A stretch of 64,000 nt of DNA from Aradus depressus (GCA_963662175.1 OY759225.1:11959601-12023600); one strand, 5' to 3'. Shown: positions 19,961 through 31,025, counted from the first letter of the stretch. Program-made: numbers and translations. The notes: generated by a model from the letters alone, not told the origin.

Positions 19961-20213
19961 GCATATCTGTTCGGTGCCTGGACTAACCAACGATGGCCAC
20001 AAAGTGTTCATCTTTTCGCACACCCGTCCGACAGGTGATGACTTTGAACCGGTGGCCATGTTGAAACGATTGTCAATGATGATTGATATTCATCTGTTGG
20101 AAGGGATTGACTTTCTTGGACTTGAGGTCATCGTCGACTATAAGAATGTCTGCTTTTCGCAGTTGGCGCGTTACAATCCCATCCTTACCAAAAAGTGTGC
20201 TGACTTTGGCATG
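19961..20213 (+). CDS. CRAL-TRIO (SEC14-like) lipid-transfer protein, first exon in window
   Basis: Part of a cytosolic protein that binds a small hydrophobic ligand (the family includes alpha-tocopherol transfer protein, CRALBP and clavesins). The exon follows ttgatttcag and ends before gtaagt. Its first base completes a codon begun upstream; 84 codons follow, in phase 0 at the 3' end. Visible are DGHKVFIFSH, the FEPVAMLKRLSMMID helix region and GLEVIVDYKNVCFSQLARY, the central beta-strand and helix of the lipid-binding fold. A family protein is about 300 residues, so about 90-110 N-terminal residues (the CRAL-TRIO-N helical domain) are not seen in this window. The ligand cannot be told. Confidence 0.88.
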
Positions 20214-20299
20214 GTAAGTTTTTTTTTTTGTTATTAAAGATATTTCAATGAACTAAAGGCCATATTCGAGGTCTACTATGAGAAGATTTCATCTGCTTA

Positions 20300-20341
20300 C
20301 TCTCATTTAGTTGTCTAGGACAGGGATCTTTAACGAGTACA
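20300..20341 (-). repeat. SINE (family A) fragment
   Basis: Contains ctaggacagggatctttaac followed by gagtac, an inverted piece of the SINE body placed head-on to the copy at 20344. Confidence 0.5.
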
Positions 20342-20343
20342 AG

Positions 20344-20590
20344 TGAGCGCCGGTAGCTCAAAGGTAGCGTACCAGCCTACTGAGCTTAAGATCACGGGTT
20401 CGAAACCCGGCCGAGACCCTTAGGTTTATTAGGTCCTTCCGATGGGACGTTAAGCGATGGCCTCGAGCCTATACGATGTCAGGTACTCGTTAAAGACTCC
20501 TACTCTAGGTGATTAAACCTAAGCAGGCAAAATTTAGGACTCCAACAGTTGAGTTGAGTTCTTGTCCACCAGAGTTCCGTTGTTCGACCG
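20344..20590 (+). repeat. SINE (family A), forward copy
   Basis: Tight head: gagcgccggtagctcaaagg with the B-box gggttcgaaacccggcc, then the core gatgggacgttaagcgatgg and body up to gtccaccagag. The 3' end is missing. It lies in the first intron of the host gene. Confidence 0.8.
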
Positions 20591-20771
20591 ATTGTTGAAA
20601 AACATCGATTTTCGATGGATTTGGTATCTATGGTTCTGTAACGATATTTTCCTGCGATGGTTATTCGTTTGAAATGTTCATTTTTTGATGAAATTGTAGG
20701 TAAAACATATTAATTATTAAAGTATTAATAAAGTACTCTTTATATAGTTCATACTCTACAATTCATTCAGG

Positions 20772-20958
20772 TCCTCAGGTTTTTTATCTAGGAGGTGAGA
20801 AAACTTTCAGATCGCCTTCCTCGCGATGAGACGTTAAGCGATGTTCAGGTACTCGTTAAAGATCCCTACTCAATCTAAACATGTGTAGGCAAACCACTGT
20901 AGAGTTGGGTTCATGGTACAACCGGGGATATGACGTAGTTAAAGCCCGGGCATGAGTT
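20772..20958 (+). repeat. SINE (family A), diverged, head missing
   Basis: Contains tttatctaggaggtg, gagacgttaagcgatg, caggtactcgttaaagatcc and gttaaagcccgggcatgagt. It is shortened in several places. Confidence 0.7.
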
Positions 20959-20999
20959 CACAAAAATAACTTAACTATATAAAAATATACGGAAAAAGG

Positions 21000-21745
21000 A
21001 ATGTTTTTTTAAAAATGTTGTCTATTTCACAAGATATATAAAATATATGGGAGTACTTTCGGTATTTCTACCATCTTAAGCCACGACTTCACAAATACTA
21101 AATGGAAGTTCAATCAGTTTCCAATCCAAAAGGTGCCCTTCCTTCAGCCCCCATTGGGTTTTTTTTTGTCCCTTCAGACAGTTAAGTCTTAAAATATAAA
21201 AAACATAAAAAATAAAATTTCTTCTCAAATTTAAATCTTAATAATAAAAGAAAAAATTTGAAATAGTATGTGCTGATTAAAATACAAATATATGTGCATA
21301 TATGAAATAAACCAAAGATAATAGATATAAAAATACATAAAACAAAGATACATAGTTTTTTGAGGAAGTAGATACTATTCATATATTTATTATTGTCATC
21401 TTTGATTTATTGCATATGTGCATATACCTATATTTCTATTTTATTCAGCACATACTATTTCAAAATTTTTCTTTTATTATTAAGATTTAAATTTGAGACT
21501 AAATTTTATTTTTAATGTTTTCCATATTTTAATTTATTACTTATTTAACTGTACAGAAGGGACAGGAAAAACCCCGTGAGTCCTGAAGCAAGGGTACCTA
21601 CCTACCGTTTGGATTATAAACTCGTTGAACTCCCACATAGTGTTTGTTAAGTCGAGGCTGAAGATGGTAGCAATACCGAACGAAAGTACTCCCATATATT
21701 TTATATATCTTGTGAAATAGACAATATTTTTAGAATACATTAATT
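21000..21745. repeat. Second, older Penelope-like inverted repeat
   Basis: Left arm about 21000-21330 and right arm about 21390-21745 are inverted and share the tgtctatttcacaagatata end, hammerhead-like cores (21051-21080 minus, 21658-21691 plus) and an interior with aagatttaaatttgag. Many indels and substitutions separate the arms, so it is older than 18958-19933. The frames are AT-rich and not convincing. Confidence 0.6.
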
Positions 21746-22335
21746 TTTTCTTTATATTTTTATTATGTGTTTCACAATATTTCTGCGAAAATGTTAAGTA
21801 TCACTAACTATATAAGTTCTTAACGTCTTGTGAGCAAATTACCCAGGCTATTATGTTTATGATATCCAAAAAGTTTAGGGTTTTGAGATTTATGACAGAT
21901 ATAAAGTCTATAGTCCTCATCTTTCAGAGAAAAAATAATAAATGTACATTTTTGCATTTTTTTATTACATAAAAAACCGTTCCGAAATAGTTTGGAGCTG
22001 TTATTTCTCTTTGTCCTTGTATATTTTATCAACGTTATATGAGAAAAAATAACGCAATATGTTAGTTTAATACATTTTATATTATACGAATTTTCTTATA
22101 TTAAAAAATATATAAACAAAAAAAAGAGAAGAAGTAATCTTTAGAGAAAATATTGTAAAAAAATACCAATTCAAGTAAATCCTTGAAGCAATTTCCATAA
22201 TAATGTGTGACTTTATGAAAAAAAATAGGGGAAGAAAACAAATAGGGGTGGGATGATCGGAAGTTTGTAAACTTTGTGAGGTTTAAAGGGGTGTGAAATA
22301 GGGGAAGGGGAGGTTTAAAGGCAGCCAGTCAACCC
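21746..22335. other. Intronic AT-rich stretch, nothing recognised
   Basis: No gene or known repeat was seen; G-rich near 22230-22320. Confidence 0.4.
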
Positions 22336-22611
22336 CCACTTTGAAAATGGGAGGTTTTCAGAGGCTCTGTGAGGTAGTGATCAGTTTCAGTCAATCCCTA
22401 ATCACTGGATAATTTGATGTCCACTTTAATAATGGAAGGTTTTCTGAGACTCTGTGAGGTAGTGATAAGTTTCAGTCGATCCCTAATCACTGGATAATTT
22501 GATCCCCACTTTAAAAATGGAAGGTTTTCAGTCGCTCTTTGAGGTAGTGATCAGTTTCGGTCGATCCCTAATCACTGGATAATTTGATCCCCACATTGAA
22601 AATGGGCTAAT
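22336..22611. repeat. 85-bp tandem repeat, about 3.2 units
   Basis: Units begin at 22336, 22421, 22506 and 22591 (ccacttt ... aatgg, then gtgaggtagtgat and aatccctaatcactgg-like segments). Confidence 0.9.
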
Positions 22612-22988
22612 CACTGCATCTACTTCACTGTTATCTGACTCCTACATGGTTCACTACACCTTAACCCTAGAAACACTTCTCTCTCTAGACTGTCCACTTC
22701 CACAATACAACTTAGACTGTTTTTTTCTCTAATAGAACAGCTGTTCGTCGTCATTTGTTCTACATTCATTGGTTGTTCACATTTCGTTTTAAAACAATAT
22801 GCGACTAGTCCCTCTTTGTATATTTATTCACTATTTAAGTTACTTCACTCCCAACAACTGTTTTTGTACAAATAATAGTAAATTATTTTATTATGTATTA
22901 ATAACCTTAAGGTGTGTAAATTTTGTACATCACAGATAATTGATTAGTTTTTTTTTGTATTATAATAATATATATTTACTTATTTCAG
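22612..22988. other. Intronic AT-rich stretch
   Basis: Nothing recognised apart from the splice acceptor tatttcag at 22981-22988. Confidence 0.4.
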
Positions 22989-23099
22989 AAAGGGATTCCC
23001 CAAAGAGTGAGGCGAATACATTTTGTCAATCCTACATCGGCGGTGGAATACAGCAAGAATATATTTAAACACATCATCAGCAAAAAATTGCAGGACAGG
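22989..23099 (+). CDS. CRAL-TRIO lipid-transfer protein, second exon in window
   Basis: 37 codons, phase 0 at both ends, between tatttcag and gtaagt. It encodes GIPQRVRRIHFVNPTSAVEY and then IFKHIISKKLQDR, the strand and helix of the CRAL-TRIO domain in which family members have a similar IHFINxP motif followed by a helix ending before the ihvH strand. It joins in frame to the exons at 19961-20213 and 31184-31286. Confidence 0.88.
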
Positions 23100-23169
23100 G
23101 TAAGTGGATTTAGTTTCATGAAATGGATTTAGATTGGTAATAGTTATTATACTGATTGGTAATTTAAAT

Positions 23170-23275
23170 CAAATAGTTTTGGCCCAGATGGTCGATTGGC
23201 TTGGGGTGAGAGTGAACACATAAATAATTTATTCTTTCTGGGGAAGTACAAAGTCGGTGATTCATCGATAAATTT
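23170..23275 (-). repeat. Family B repeat fragment
   Basis: Contains ggcccagatggtcgattggc, ggggtgagagtga, tctggggaagtaca and gtcggtgattcatcg, in reverse B order. Confidence 0.6.
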
Positions 23276-23870
23276 TTTTTATTGTAGCTATTTTTTTTTA
23301 TTATTTAAAGTTTGGCGCATCGACAACTGAGGTCGTTAGCGCCTGCAGAACTTGGATATTTGCTCGGGGGCATCTTCAGTGCGGATATCTTTCCTGACTG
23401 CTCTGACTGTCAGAGCACAGAAAGCCGCAGTCCATGGTACCGCTCCGTATTCCTTTATCGGGGGTCTCACGACAGAAGGGGGAGAGTACCCACCACCTAT
23501 TATATTTTATTATATAAATCGATATTCCGCAAGAATTTCAGTAACTGCACCCTATATGGAAAACCAATTTTTAATACTGCTGAAAAATCATGAGGCAATC
23601 CTCTGTCTCTATATGGAGTGCTATGCAAGTTTCCAATATGTGCAAAACAGATAGTGTTTCCTGGCAAAGAGGACATTTTGGTTGCCTCATTCGTATTAAA
23701 ATGTGGACGTGCATTAACCATGTGTGTCTGGTTCTCAGCCTTGACAAGACAGTTCTCTCCCTTCGGGTGAGATTCTCCCTGACGGAGGCTTCAACTCGTG
23801 GTTTGAGCTTTGCTGCTCTCCCATTGTTTTTGCCAAGTGCATTTAGAGTGTATCCTTTGTATCTATTGCT
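23276..23870 (-). pseudogene. LINE 3' end, C-terminal zinc-knuckle region
   Basis: Minus-strand frames read LSRLRTRHTWLMHVHIL and then CPLCQETLSVLHILETC, the C-x2-C ... H ... C motif typical of LINE C-termini. The 3' end lies at about 23312 (minus strand gcgctaacgacctcag ... gatgcgcc), followed by an AT-rich tail. A relative with the LGHTRLTHG motif lies at 54610-55092. Frames are broken. Confidence 0.65.
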
Positions 23871-24270
23871 TTCAATAATTGGGGAAGGTCATTAAAGAAG
23901 TTGATTCCTTTATGAGTTATACATTCTTTTTTTCAAAATGGAAGAAACAATTTTTAGTTATTCGATATCCTTCTTTAAGTATCTGACAGAAAGAACCTAC
24001 CAGATAGCTCTACATTAACAACCATACAAAATGATATTGACTGCGATATTTGTGAGTTCTCTTAACTCTTGTTTATCCGATAAAAGTGTTTCCCTTCCTC
24101 TTGTCAACGGATTTGTTCTTGCGAGTCTTCCCTTTTTATTCTTCTATTTTCCCTTCTCTTGTTCCCTAATGGAAAGTATTGTCTTTTCGATTTCTATTTT
24201 CTTGCACCCTAATGATTTAGTTTTTCTCCAGGTACACAATCTAGGATTTCTTAAGGTCTATTGTACCTAC
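23871..24270 (-). pseudogene. LINE C-terminal tail remnant
   Basis: On the minus strand the segment near 23880-23940 resembles the KSITHKGINLFNALP motif in the copy at 32507-32764. The rest is frameshifted. A third relative lies at 35885-36060. Confidence 0.45.
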
Positions 24271-24337
24271 TCCTATCGTTAGACTTCACAATAAATAATG
24301 ATCTATAAAATATCAACGGAATATATATATATATATA

Positions 24338-24666
24338 GGTTAGGTTAGGTTTTATGTCTCATGCCCGGGATTTAACTACAAAGTCATATCGCCTACTACC
24401 AGAGCGCTCTTTAGTCCCTCTGGTGGACATGAGCCCATCTCTACTATGGCAGTCCTAAATTTTGCCTACCCTAAATTTTTATTCACCTAGGGCAGGGGGT
24501 CTTTAACGAGTACCTGACATCTTACAGGCTCGATACCATCGCTTAACGTCTCATCCGAAGGACGGCGTGCTTAAGTTTATTTAACCTCCCAGATAAAATA
24601 AACTAAGGGCCTCGGCCCTTGAGCTCAGAAGGCAAGCTCGCGTACCACTGAGCTACCGGCGCCCTC
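24338..24666 (-). repeat. SINE (family A), nearly full
   Basis: Complete from ggttaggttaggttttatgt to the head at ccggcgccctc, except that the B-box region is shortened (ctcggcccttgagctc). The tail is two to three CCTAA units on the sense strand. A (TC)n run follows the 5' end. Confidence 0.85.
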
Positions 24667-24994
24667 TCTCTCTCTCTCACATATATATATGTACGACATC
24701 TTGTTTATTTGTCGTCCTTAAATTAATTACATGGTACATGTGTGCATATATAATAATACATGAGCATAGAGTGACTGGATGTCACTTCTGCTTGAAAAAA
24801 TATTTTGATAGTCCTATCGATAGTTTCAAAAACTATCGATTTTGCCATCGATAGTTTTACACTCCTACGCTAGAGTCAAAATAAATATTCCTTTATAAAA
24901 AAAAAAAAAAAGACAGAACTTTTATTGGACCATATAACTTCTGTTCTGTTTATCTAAGTGTTGACGTTGTTTCCTTATTGATAAGGGACGTTGA

Positions 24995-25073
24995 TATGAA
25001 AAAGGTACTAAGTTTGTTGTAGTTAGTGATTCAACTAATAACAGTCGATGTAATGAATGTATCCACACGAAAT
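24995..25073 (-). repeat. Family B repeat, left of the GA tract
   Basis: Contains cagtcgatgtaatgaatgta and acacgaaattgtgag, running directly into the GA minisatellite; B continues on its far side at 25598. Confidence 0.6.
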
Positions 25074-25597
25074 TGTGAGAGAGAGAGAGAGAGATTGAGG
25101 GAGGGAGAGCGAGAGAGAGGGAGGGAGAACGAGTGAGGGGGAGAGATTGAGGGAGGGAGAGCGAGAGAGAGGGAGGGAGAACGAGTGAGGGGGAGAGAAC
25201 GAGAGAGGGAGGAAGAGCGAGAGAGGGAAGGAGGGTGAGAGAGCGAGAGAGGGAGGGAGGGTGAGAGATCGAGAGAGGGAGGGAGAGAGAGGGTGAGAGG
25301 GAGAGCGAGTGAGAGGGAGGGAGAGCGAGAGAGAGTGAGAGAGCGAGTGAGGGTGAGAGAGCGAGAGAGGGTGAGAGAGCGAGTGAGGGTGAGAGAGCGA
25401 GTGAGGGTGATGGAGCGAGAGAGGGGGAGAGAGCGAGTGAGGGTGAGAGAGCGAGAGAGGGAGAGAGAGCGAGAGAGGGGGAGGGAGAGCGAGAAAGAGT
25501 GAGGGAGGGAGGGAGAGCGAGAGGAGGGAGAGCGAGAGAGGGAGGGAGAGCGAGAGAGAGGGAGGGAGAGCGAAAGGGGGGGGGGGAGGGAGGGAGC
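25074..25597. repeat. GA-rich minisatellite, about 520 bp
   Basis: Irregular units such as gagcgagagagggagg, purine-dominated on the + strand, with c and t scattered. Open frames of 215 codons (minus, Ser/Leu/Pro) and 69 codons (plus, Arg/Glu) are by-products of the low complexity. Confidence 0.95.
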
Positions 25598-25680
25598 GAA
25601 AACTTAGTTGATCAATTCGTACTGGGGAAGTAAATTGTGATTCACCAATGACAGGAAGTGTTTTTTTCGGAATGAAGATC
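25598..25680 (-). repeat. Family B repeat, right of the GA tract
   Basis: Reads gcgaaaacttagttgatcaa, ttcgtactggggaagta and gtgattcaccaatgac, the reverse B end. The GA array therefore lies inside one B element. Confidence 0.65.
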
Positions 25681-26045
25681 AAATGAAATATGATCTTTGA
25701 ATACTCGTCAACATGAATAATTCACTGGGAACTAGTCAAGTTTGAATTCGGCGTAGTTGCATCCATGCTCATGGTCAGATGTGTCGGTAAACATAGTGTA
25801 CACTTGACTCTAGAGCATTGACTATGAGTCAACATGACCTTTGGAGGTCAAAACGCTCCTGTAGTACTTCAAGAGCAGGAAGGGAGGTCATCTGAGAATC
25901 CGGGATGCGCATCAGATAGAGGGGCTTCCGGTGATAAAAACAAAGAACATATACTTCCCCGGCAATTATTAAGTAAGTTTCCGCTTTCTCTCTTTTAATT
26001 TATCGATACAGTTATAGTTCAATAGGAGTCCTAAATAGGGACTTG

Positions 26046-26121
26046 AGGGCGCCAGTAGCTGAAAGGTAGCGTGCTTGCTTACTTCAAGATCGCGGGTTCA
26101 AAACCCGGTCGAGGCATTTTG
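26046..26121 (+). repeat. SINE (family A) head
   Basis: gagggcgccagtagctgaaa with B-box gggttcaaaacccggtcg; nothing after gaggcatttt. Confidence 0.75.
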
Positions 26122-26124
26122 AGC

Positions 26125-26385
26125 TGAACAATTTGATGCGGAGTTTTCAACGAAATTTCATGTTTTCCGACCTCTAAATTCACGATTACTCCCGATATAA
26201 TGAATGAATCAACACGAAAGTCATTTTATTGGGAGTTTTCTTGTTCACAGACACCCATACAGACTTTATTTTTAAAATTTTTGGGATTAAGGTGTCGGAA
26301 AACATAAAATTACCTTGAAAACTTAACTTCGAATTTCTGACCGATTATATTAACTTCTATATGGTATACTACGTATAACCATTTC
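26125..26385. repeat. Family B inverted pair
   Basis: A reverse piece (gttttcaacgaaatttcatg) is followed by a forward piece (cttgttcacagacac, gtgtcggaaaacataaaat, ttctgaccgattatatt). Opposed B halves recur at 32755 and 41725. Confidence 0.6.
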
Positions 26386-26593
26386 TCAAATAAAAAAAAA
26401 ACTTTTCTCATCTTCTTGAAAACTTTCTCAAAATGGATGTAAGTGGTTTTTTGAAATCAAACTCCTCAACTATGATTTAACTAATATTTGACTAGTTGAT
26501 TAAAAAGGATTTCGATTTTCCCAGAGAACCCAGAGAGATATTGTAAAGAAATAATTATGTGGTTCTATTCTCTAGAATACTTGTATAAAACTG

Positions 26594-26761
26594 TACGATG
26601 TCAGTTACTCGTTAAGAACCCTACCCCTAGGTGAATAAAAATTTAGGGTAGGCAAAATTTAGAACTCCCATAGTAGAGTCGGACTCATGTCCACCAGAGT
26701 GACGAAAGAGAACTCTGGTAGTGGACGATATGACCTTGTTAAAGCCCGGGCATGAATCACA
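26594..26761 (+). repeat. SINE (family A) 3' half
   Basis: From tacgatgtcagttactcg through aatttagggtaggcaaaatt to cccgggcatgaatcaca. Head and core are missing. Confidence 0.8.
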
Positions 26762-26764
26762 CAG

Positions 26765-26995
26765 TTATTAGGATCCTTCTTCTCCTATGCCCCTCTTCTC
26801 TTAAACGATTCTGCTGAAAATTAAGAGTCGTCCTAATGATATTTTAGATTTACATATACAATGTCATGTCGGTATATTCATAACTTCGGCAGTTATTAGG
26901 TATTTCAGCTGAGCTTATCCCTAATCCCCCTTTTCCCTTTGACCGATTTGGCTAAAAATCAATAGATGTGGTTCTTAAGAGGTTCTGGGTACACT
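26765..26995 (+). repeat. Family B repeat
   Basis: Contains ttcggcagttattagg and ccctttgaccgatttggc, each in two versions, again showing internal subunits. Confidence 0.6.
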
Positions 26996-27144
26996 TATAC
27001 AATTGAAGGATACAGGGGAAAACGCCGTCATGGCCTGAAAATTGATTTAGAGAAAAACGCAATTTAAAGTTTATCAATGAATAGAAAGAAGGAAAGTGAT
27101 TGAAAAAGTAAAACGAAAATTGTAAAATAACCCAAAAGTATGTA

Positions 27145-27817
27145 CGTAGAACCTCTTTAAGTCGAACCTCGATAAGTCGAAACCTCCAAAACTCGAAAAA
27201 AAATTTTGTTCCTTTCCCTTCAAGCCGCAAAACCCCCATTACTCGAAATCTCAACCCTCTATTATTCGAAATAATCAGTGAGTCCCTACAAGCCATTTTG
27301 GTACATATTTTCCCTCTATAACTCGAAAAAATAAATTGGACCTCTGTATCTCGAACATAGCAATGTTTTATTTTACAACCTTTACAACTCGATTATTTGA
27401 AACTTATTACCTCTATAGCTCGAAGGAAAATAAGTCACCGTCTTTAAGAATTTGCTGACAATGTACACCATTGTTTCTTAGAAAACAACTTGGGAGTATA
27501 CAATAAATAGGATTACCAATTATCTATAGCAAAAAAAAAGTACTGACTTTTTTTAATACCTACATATACTACGTATTTTTTATTTTAAGGATGTTTTGAA
27601 ATAATGTTGATTTATAATAAATATAAATATGTTTGTTACCTCTGTAACTTGAATTTTTATTTATTTCACCTCTCTAACTCAAAATTAGTTAGAATGAATC
27701 TTAACCTCTACAAGTCGAATCAAAATCCGCCTAAGTCGAAATCCTCCAAAGTCGAAAACTCTATAACTCGAATTTTTGGTCGTCTCCCTTGATGTTCGAC
27801 TTATAGAGGTTCTACTG
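27145..27817. mobile_element. Tigger/pogo-like MITE, 673 bp, TA flanks
   Basis: Ends are inverted: CGTAGAACCTCTTTAAGTCG on the left, and CAGTAGAACCTCTATAAGTC on the opposite strand of the right end. TA lies on both sides (27143-27144, 27818-27819). The cagtagaacctctataa sequence and TA target are typical of Tigger/pogo-type elements. No transposase is present. The motif acctctataactcgaa recurs many times in the interior. Confidence 0.75.
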
Positions 27818-27894
27818 TATATGACTTCAATATTCCAACAATTAGAATTTACAGTCGTTAATGAACATCTAAGTATATTAAAAATCAATATTTC

Positions 27895-28045
27895 TTTTTA
27901 CCCAGGGAGTTGTGCCTCAGAATATCGTGTCGATACATTCATTACAGTTATTATAGTTTTTGAGTTAAACCCCGCTTATAATAACTTCCTGGTTCAAATA
28001 TTTGTAATGAGCTAAGTTTTCACTCTCCCTCCAACTTTATTTTGC
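27895..28045 (+). repeat. Family B repeat fragment
   Basis: Contains cgtgtcgatacattcattac, gtttttgagttaaacc and ttttcactctccctccaa, in shuffled B order. Confidence 0.55.
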
Positions 28046-28325
28046 ATAGTTTCTCTATTTCCTCAGATGTAATAAATCATATTCAAGAAATTTCGCCACC
28101 CCTCAAAATATTACACAATGTTAACAAATTATATAGTTGAGTCTGGGACTGCTGTTGTCATCGTCTTAAAACAGTTGCCAAATATTTCAGTAGGCAAAAA
28201 ATAATTGATATTTCAAAACTAAAAAAAAAAAAATTGAGAAAATTGTATGGTTAAAATCAAGAGGATTCAGCGATTTGGGATGTGCAATAGCATTATGTAA
28301 GTGAGTTTCCTTTTGAATTTTGTAG

Positions 28326-28673
28326 ATTAGGTTAGGTTAGGTTTTATGACTCATGCCCGGGCTTTAACTACGAGGTCATATCGCCTACTACCAGAGTGCT
28401 ATTTCGTCACTCTGGTGGACATGAGCTCGACTCTACTGTGGGAGTCCTAAATTTTGCCTACCCTAAATTTTTATTCATCTAGGGTAGGGGTCTTGTACGA
28501 GTACCTGATCGTACAGGCTCGGGACCATCGCTTAACGTCCCATCCGAAGGACGGCGTGCTTAAGTTTATTTTACATCCCAGATAAAATAAACTAAGGGCC
28601 TCGGTCGGATTTCGAACCCACGATCTTCAGCTCAGAAGACAAGCACGCATACCGTTGAGCTATCGGCTCCCTC
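28326..28673 (-). repeat. SINE (family A), full length
   Basis: Starts ggttaggttaggtttta and ends at the head (tatcggctccctc). The B-box is gatttcgaaccca on the + strand. The sense-strand tail is three CCTAA-like units. Confidence 0.88.
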
Positions 28674-28707
28674 TCGAACCGAATTATATAGGAAGAAATA
28701 TTTAGAA

Positions 28708-28892
28708 AATAAGAACGTCCTAAATTTTGACTACCCTAAATTTTTATTGACCTCGGGTAGGGGTCGTTAACGAGTACCACACATCGTACAAGCTCGGGAC
28801 CATCGCATAATATCCCATTACAAGGATTTTCTCACCTCGCTGATAAAAAAACAAGACTAGCACGCTGTCTCTGAAATACCAACGCATTCTAT
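28708..28892 (-). repeat. SINE (family A), diverged fragment
   Basis: Contains cctaaattttgactacccta, gtcgttaacgagtacc and a worn head (ctctgaaataccaacgc), next to the copy at 28326. Confidence 0.65.
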
Positions 28893-28894
28893 AT

Positions 28895-29050
28895 TTACTC
28901 TGTCAGAAATTATCGTGTTTACGAAGCACAAAATGACAATTTTTTTTTGTAATGGAATCAGATGGTTCAATAAAATTCTGGTGAAACCTGAACGTCGAAT
29001 TTTAAACCGATTCTAGAACTTCCTTTATATTTCGTTAATTAAACTAAAAA
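28895..29050 (+). repeat. Family B repeat fragment
   Basis: Contains attatcgtgtttacgaag, a T-run, ctggtgaaacctgaac and a gaattttaaaccgatt block, in forward B order; diverged. Confidence 0.5.
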
Positions 29051-29408
29051 TTGACCAGTTCCGGGGTAGGAAGAATGACGCGTAGCTGCTAAGTATTCGA
29101 AGAATCAACCTATAGTCCCAGAACGTTTCCATTTATGCCATTTCTGCATGCCACTTCCTTATGCAATTTCTGTGGCAGAAGAAATACAGTTAGTAAGGTA
29201 TATCTTTTTTTTTTTGGAATGTATAAAAATTGATTTTTAGTGGGAAGTGAAGTACGGGAGAGTTATGTTATGTCACTTAAGTGAAATTTAATAAAGACTT
29301 ACATATGGACCGTACAACTTGTGAAGTAAGCTTCATCACAACTTTACCAACTCATCAAATTGACATCAATAAACTTCATACTCACTCTTCCCCCTCCTAT
29401 CTCCCCCT

Positions 29409-29612
29409 TTCATGCCCGGGCTTTAAATACAAGGTTATATCGTCACTCTGCTCACCGCTCGACTCTGCACTCCTGTATTCTGCCTACCTTGGTTTATTCA
29501 CCTAGGTTAGGGGTGTTCGCTTAACCTCCTATCCGAAGGATGGCGTGCTCAGAGTGTTTTCATCTCCAAGATATAAAACCAAAGGGCCTATGCTAGGTTT
29601 CGAACCCGCAGT
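29409..29612 (-). repeat. SINE (family A), shortened copy
   Basis: Body, core (ccgaaggatggcgtgc) and B-box (aggtttcgaacccg) present with several internal deletions; the end of the head is lost. Confidence 0.7.
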
Positions 29613-29847
29613 ATTTTGGTTGGTTACTACTTTATCTCTGATCTATCTGTATTGTGTATAAAATGTCCTTTTCAGTATTCTCTATAATTTTATTTGAAGA
29701 GACATTTAATTGTCAGAACTATAAACGGTATCCTGTGAAATGTACTTAGGTCCCTGAACTAATTGATTAAAATTTTTGTCTGTTTTCGGCCAAAATCTAT
29801 TCAGATCTAAGTTAGTCAAATTTCACGTTGATATCTTTTTTTTATGT

Positions 29848-30660
29848 CAAAATGTCAAGAGAGGAGAAATGACACTCCCTAGGCACTAAGTCACACTCAT
29901 TTATGGCTAATCACTGTCACTGGTTGATCTGAGAAGGTCTCTAGGCCATTAGCCCTTAAGGCGTCGTTCGGGAAGTTCGGTAGAAGGGACCAGAGGATTA
30001 ATGTGGGTACTAGAGGAGGGAAATAATTTTTTGTACCTGGATTTAGTTAATTCGATGAAAAAGATAATATTGAAATTAGTGTGAAGGGTTTTGTTGGAGA
30101 TACAATAAGGAGCATTGGCTATTGTACGAAGGATTTTGGATTGAAAGGATTAGATGCGCTGGAGATTGCAAGCCTTGGGAGAACCCCAGAGTTCAAGTCC
30201 GTAAGTCCACATTGGCTTGAGTAGTGCGTTATATATTAGTCGTTTTGTTCTCAGAGTTAATTTTGATCTGTAAAGTAAGAGTCCTAGATAGCGAACTTCG
30301 TTTTTTGAAGGAATGGGATTGCTGTTAAGGAAGACGAGAGGGCAAGTATATTTTCGCCGAAGAGTGAATACTATACGAACGGACTTCTGTCGTTCATCTT
30401 AATTCTCCACGTTTTATACCAAAATTGAAGGGGTGTCAGGTGTTCTTGGAGATTGCGAGATGAGAGAACTGGATCAGGATGTGGGGAGATAATAGCAGTA
30501 TCTGCAAAGGAATGAAGTTAGGTTAATGGATTGGGTGAGGATGTCAGCTGTGTACATCGTGAAAAGTATAGGACCAAGGATACTTACTTGAGGAACGCCG
30601 GAGTTTTGTAGAGATATGGGACTTTTCAAAATCTCGGATTTTCTCGTTATCGTTTACAAT
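29848..30660 (-). pseudogene. Jockey-clade LINE RT remnant, second copy
   Basis: Homologous to 957-2010 but without the SINE. Further upstream on the minus strand it preserves SLQNSGVPQVSILGP and LYFSRCTQLT-like remnants, i.e. the GVPQGS RT motif region. Stops and frameshifts throughout. The bases at 30255-30266 (agttaattttga) form the empty counterpart of the SINE insertion at 1313. Confidence 0.7.
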
Positions 30661-30685
30661 ACTTCCTTATAGATATAAGAAAGTA

Positions 30686-31025
30686 AGTTAGGTTTTATGT
30701 CTCATGCCCGGGCTTTAACTACGAGGTCATATCGCCTACTACCAGAGCGCTCTTTCGTCACTCTGGTGGACATTAGCCCGACTCTACTGTGGGAGTCCTA
30801 AATTTGGCCTACTCTAAATTTTTATTCACTTAGGGCAGGGGTCTTTAACGAGTAACAGACATCGTACAGGCTTGGGACCATCGCTTAACGTCCCATCCGA
30901 AGGACGGCGTGCTTAAGTTTTTTTTACCTCCCAGATAAAATAAACTAAGGCCTCGGTCGGGTTACAAACCCACGTTCTTGAGCTCAGAAGACAAGCATGT
31001 ATACTACTGAGCTACCGGCGCCCTC
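30686..31025 (-). repeat. SINE (family A), full length with TSD
   Basis: Tail agttaggttttatgtctc, full body, core and head to ctaccggcgccctc. Flanks tataagaaagtaag (30672-30685) and tataagagagtaaa (31026-31039) look like a target-site duplication with two differences. It lies about 160 bp before the exon at 31184. Confidence 0.88.

Noticed and set aside
22336..22611. CRISPR-like array
   Set aside because: Head-to-tail 85-bp units without distinct spacers, in a eukaryotic intron; an ordinary minisatellite.
25035..25682. 215-codon Ser/Leu/Pro frame and opposed Arg/Glu frame
   Set aside because: Both come from the GA minisatellite; low complexity keeps frames open by chance.
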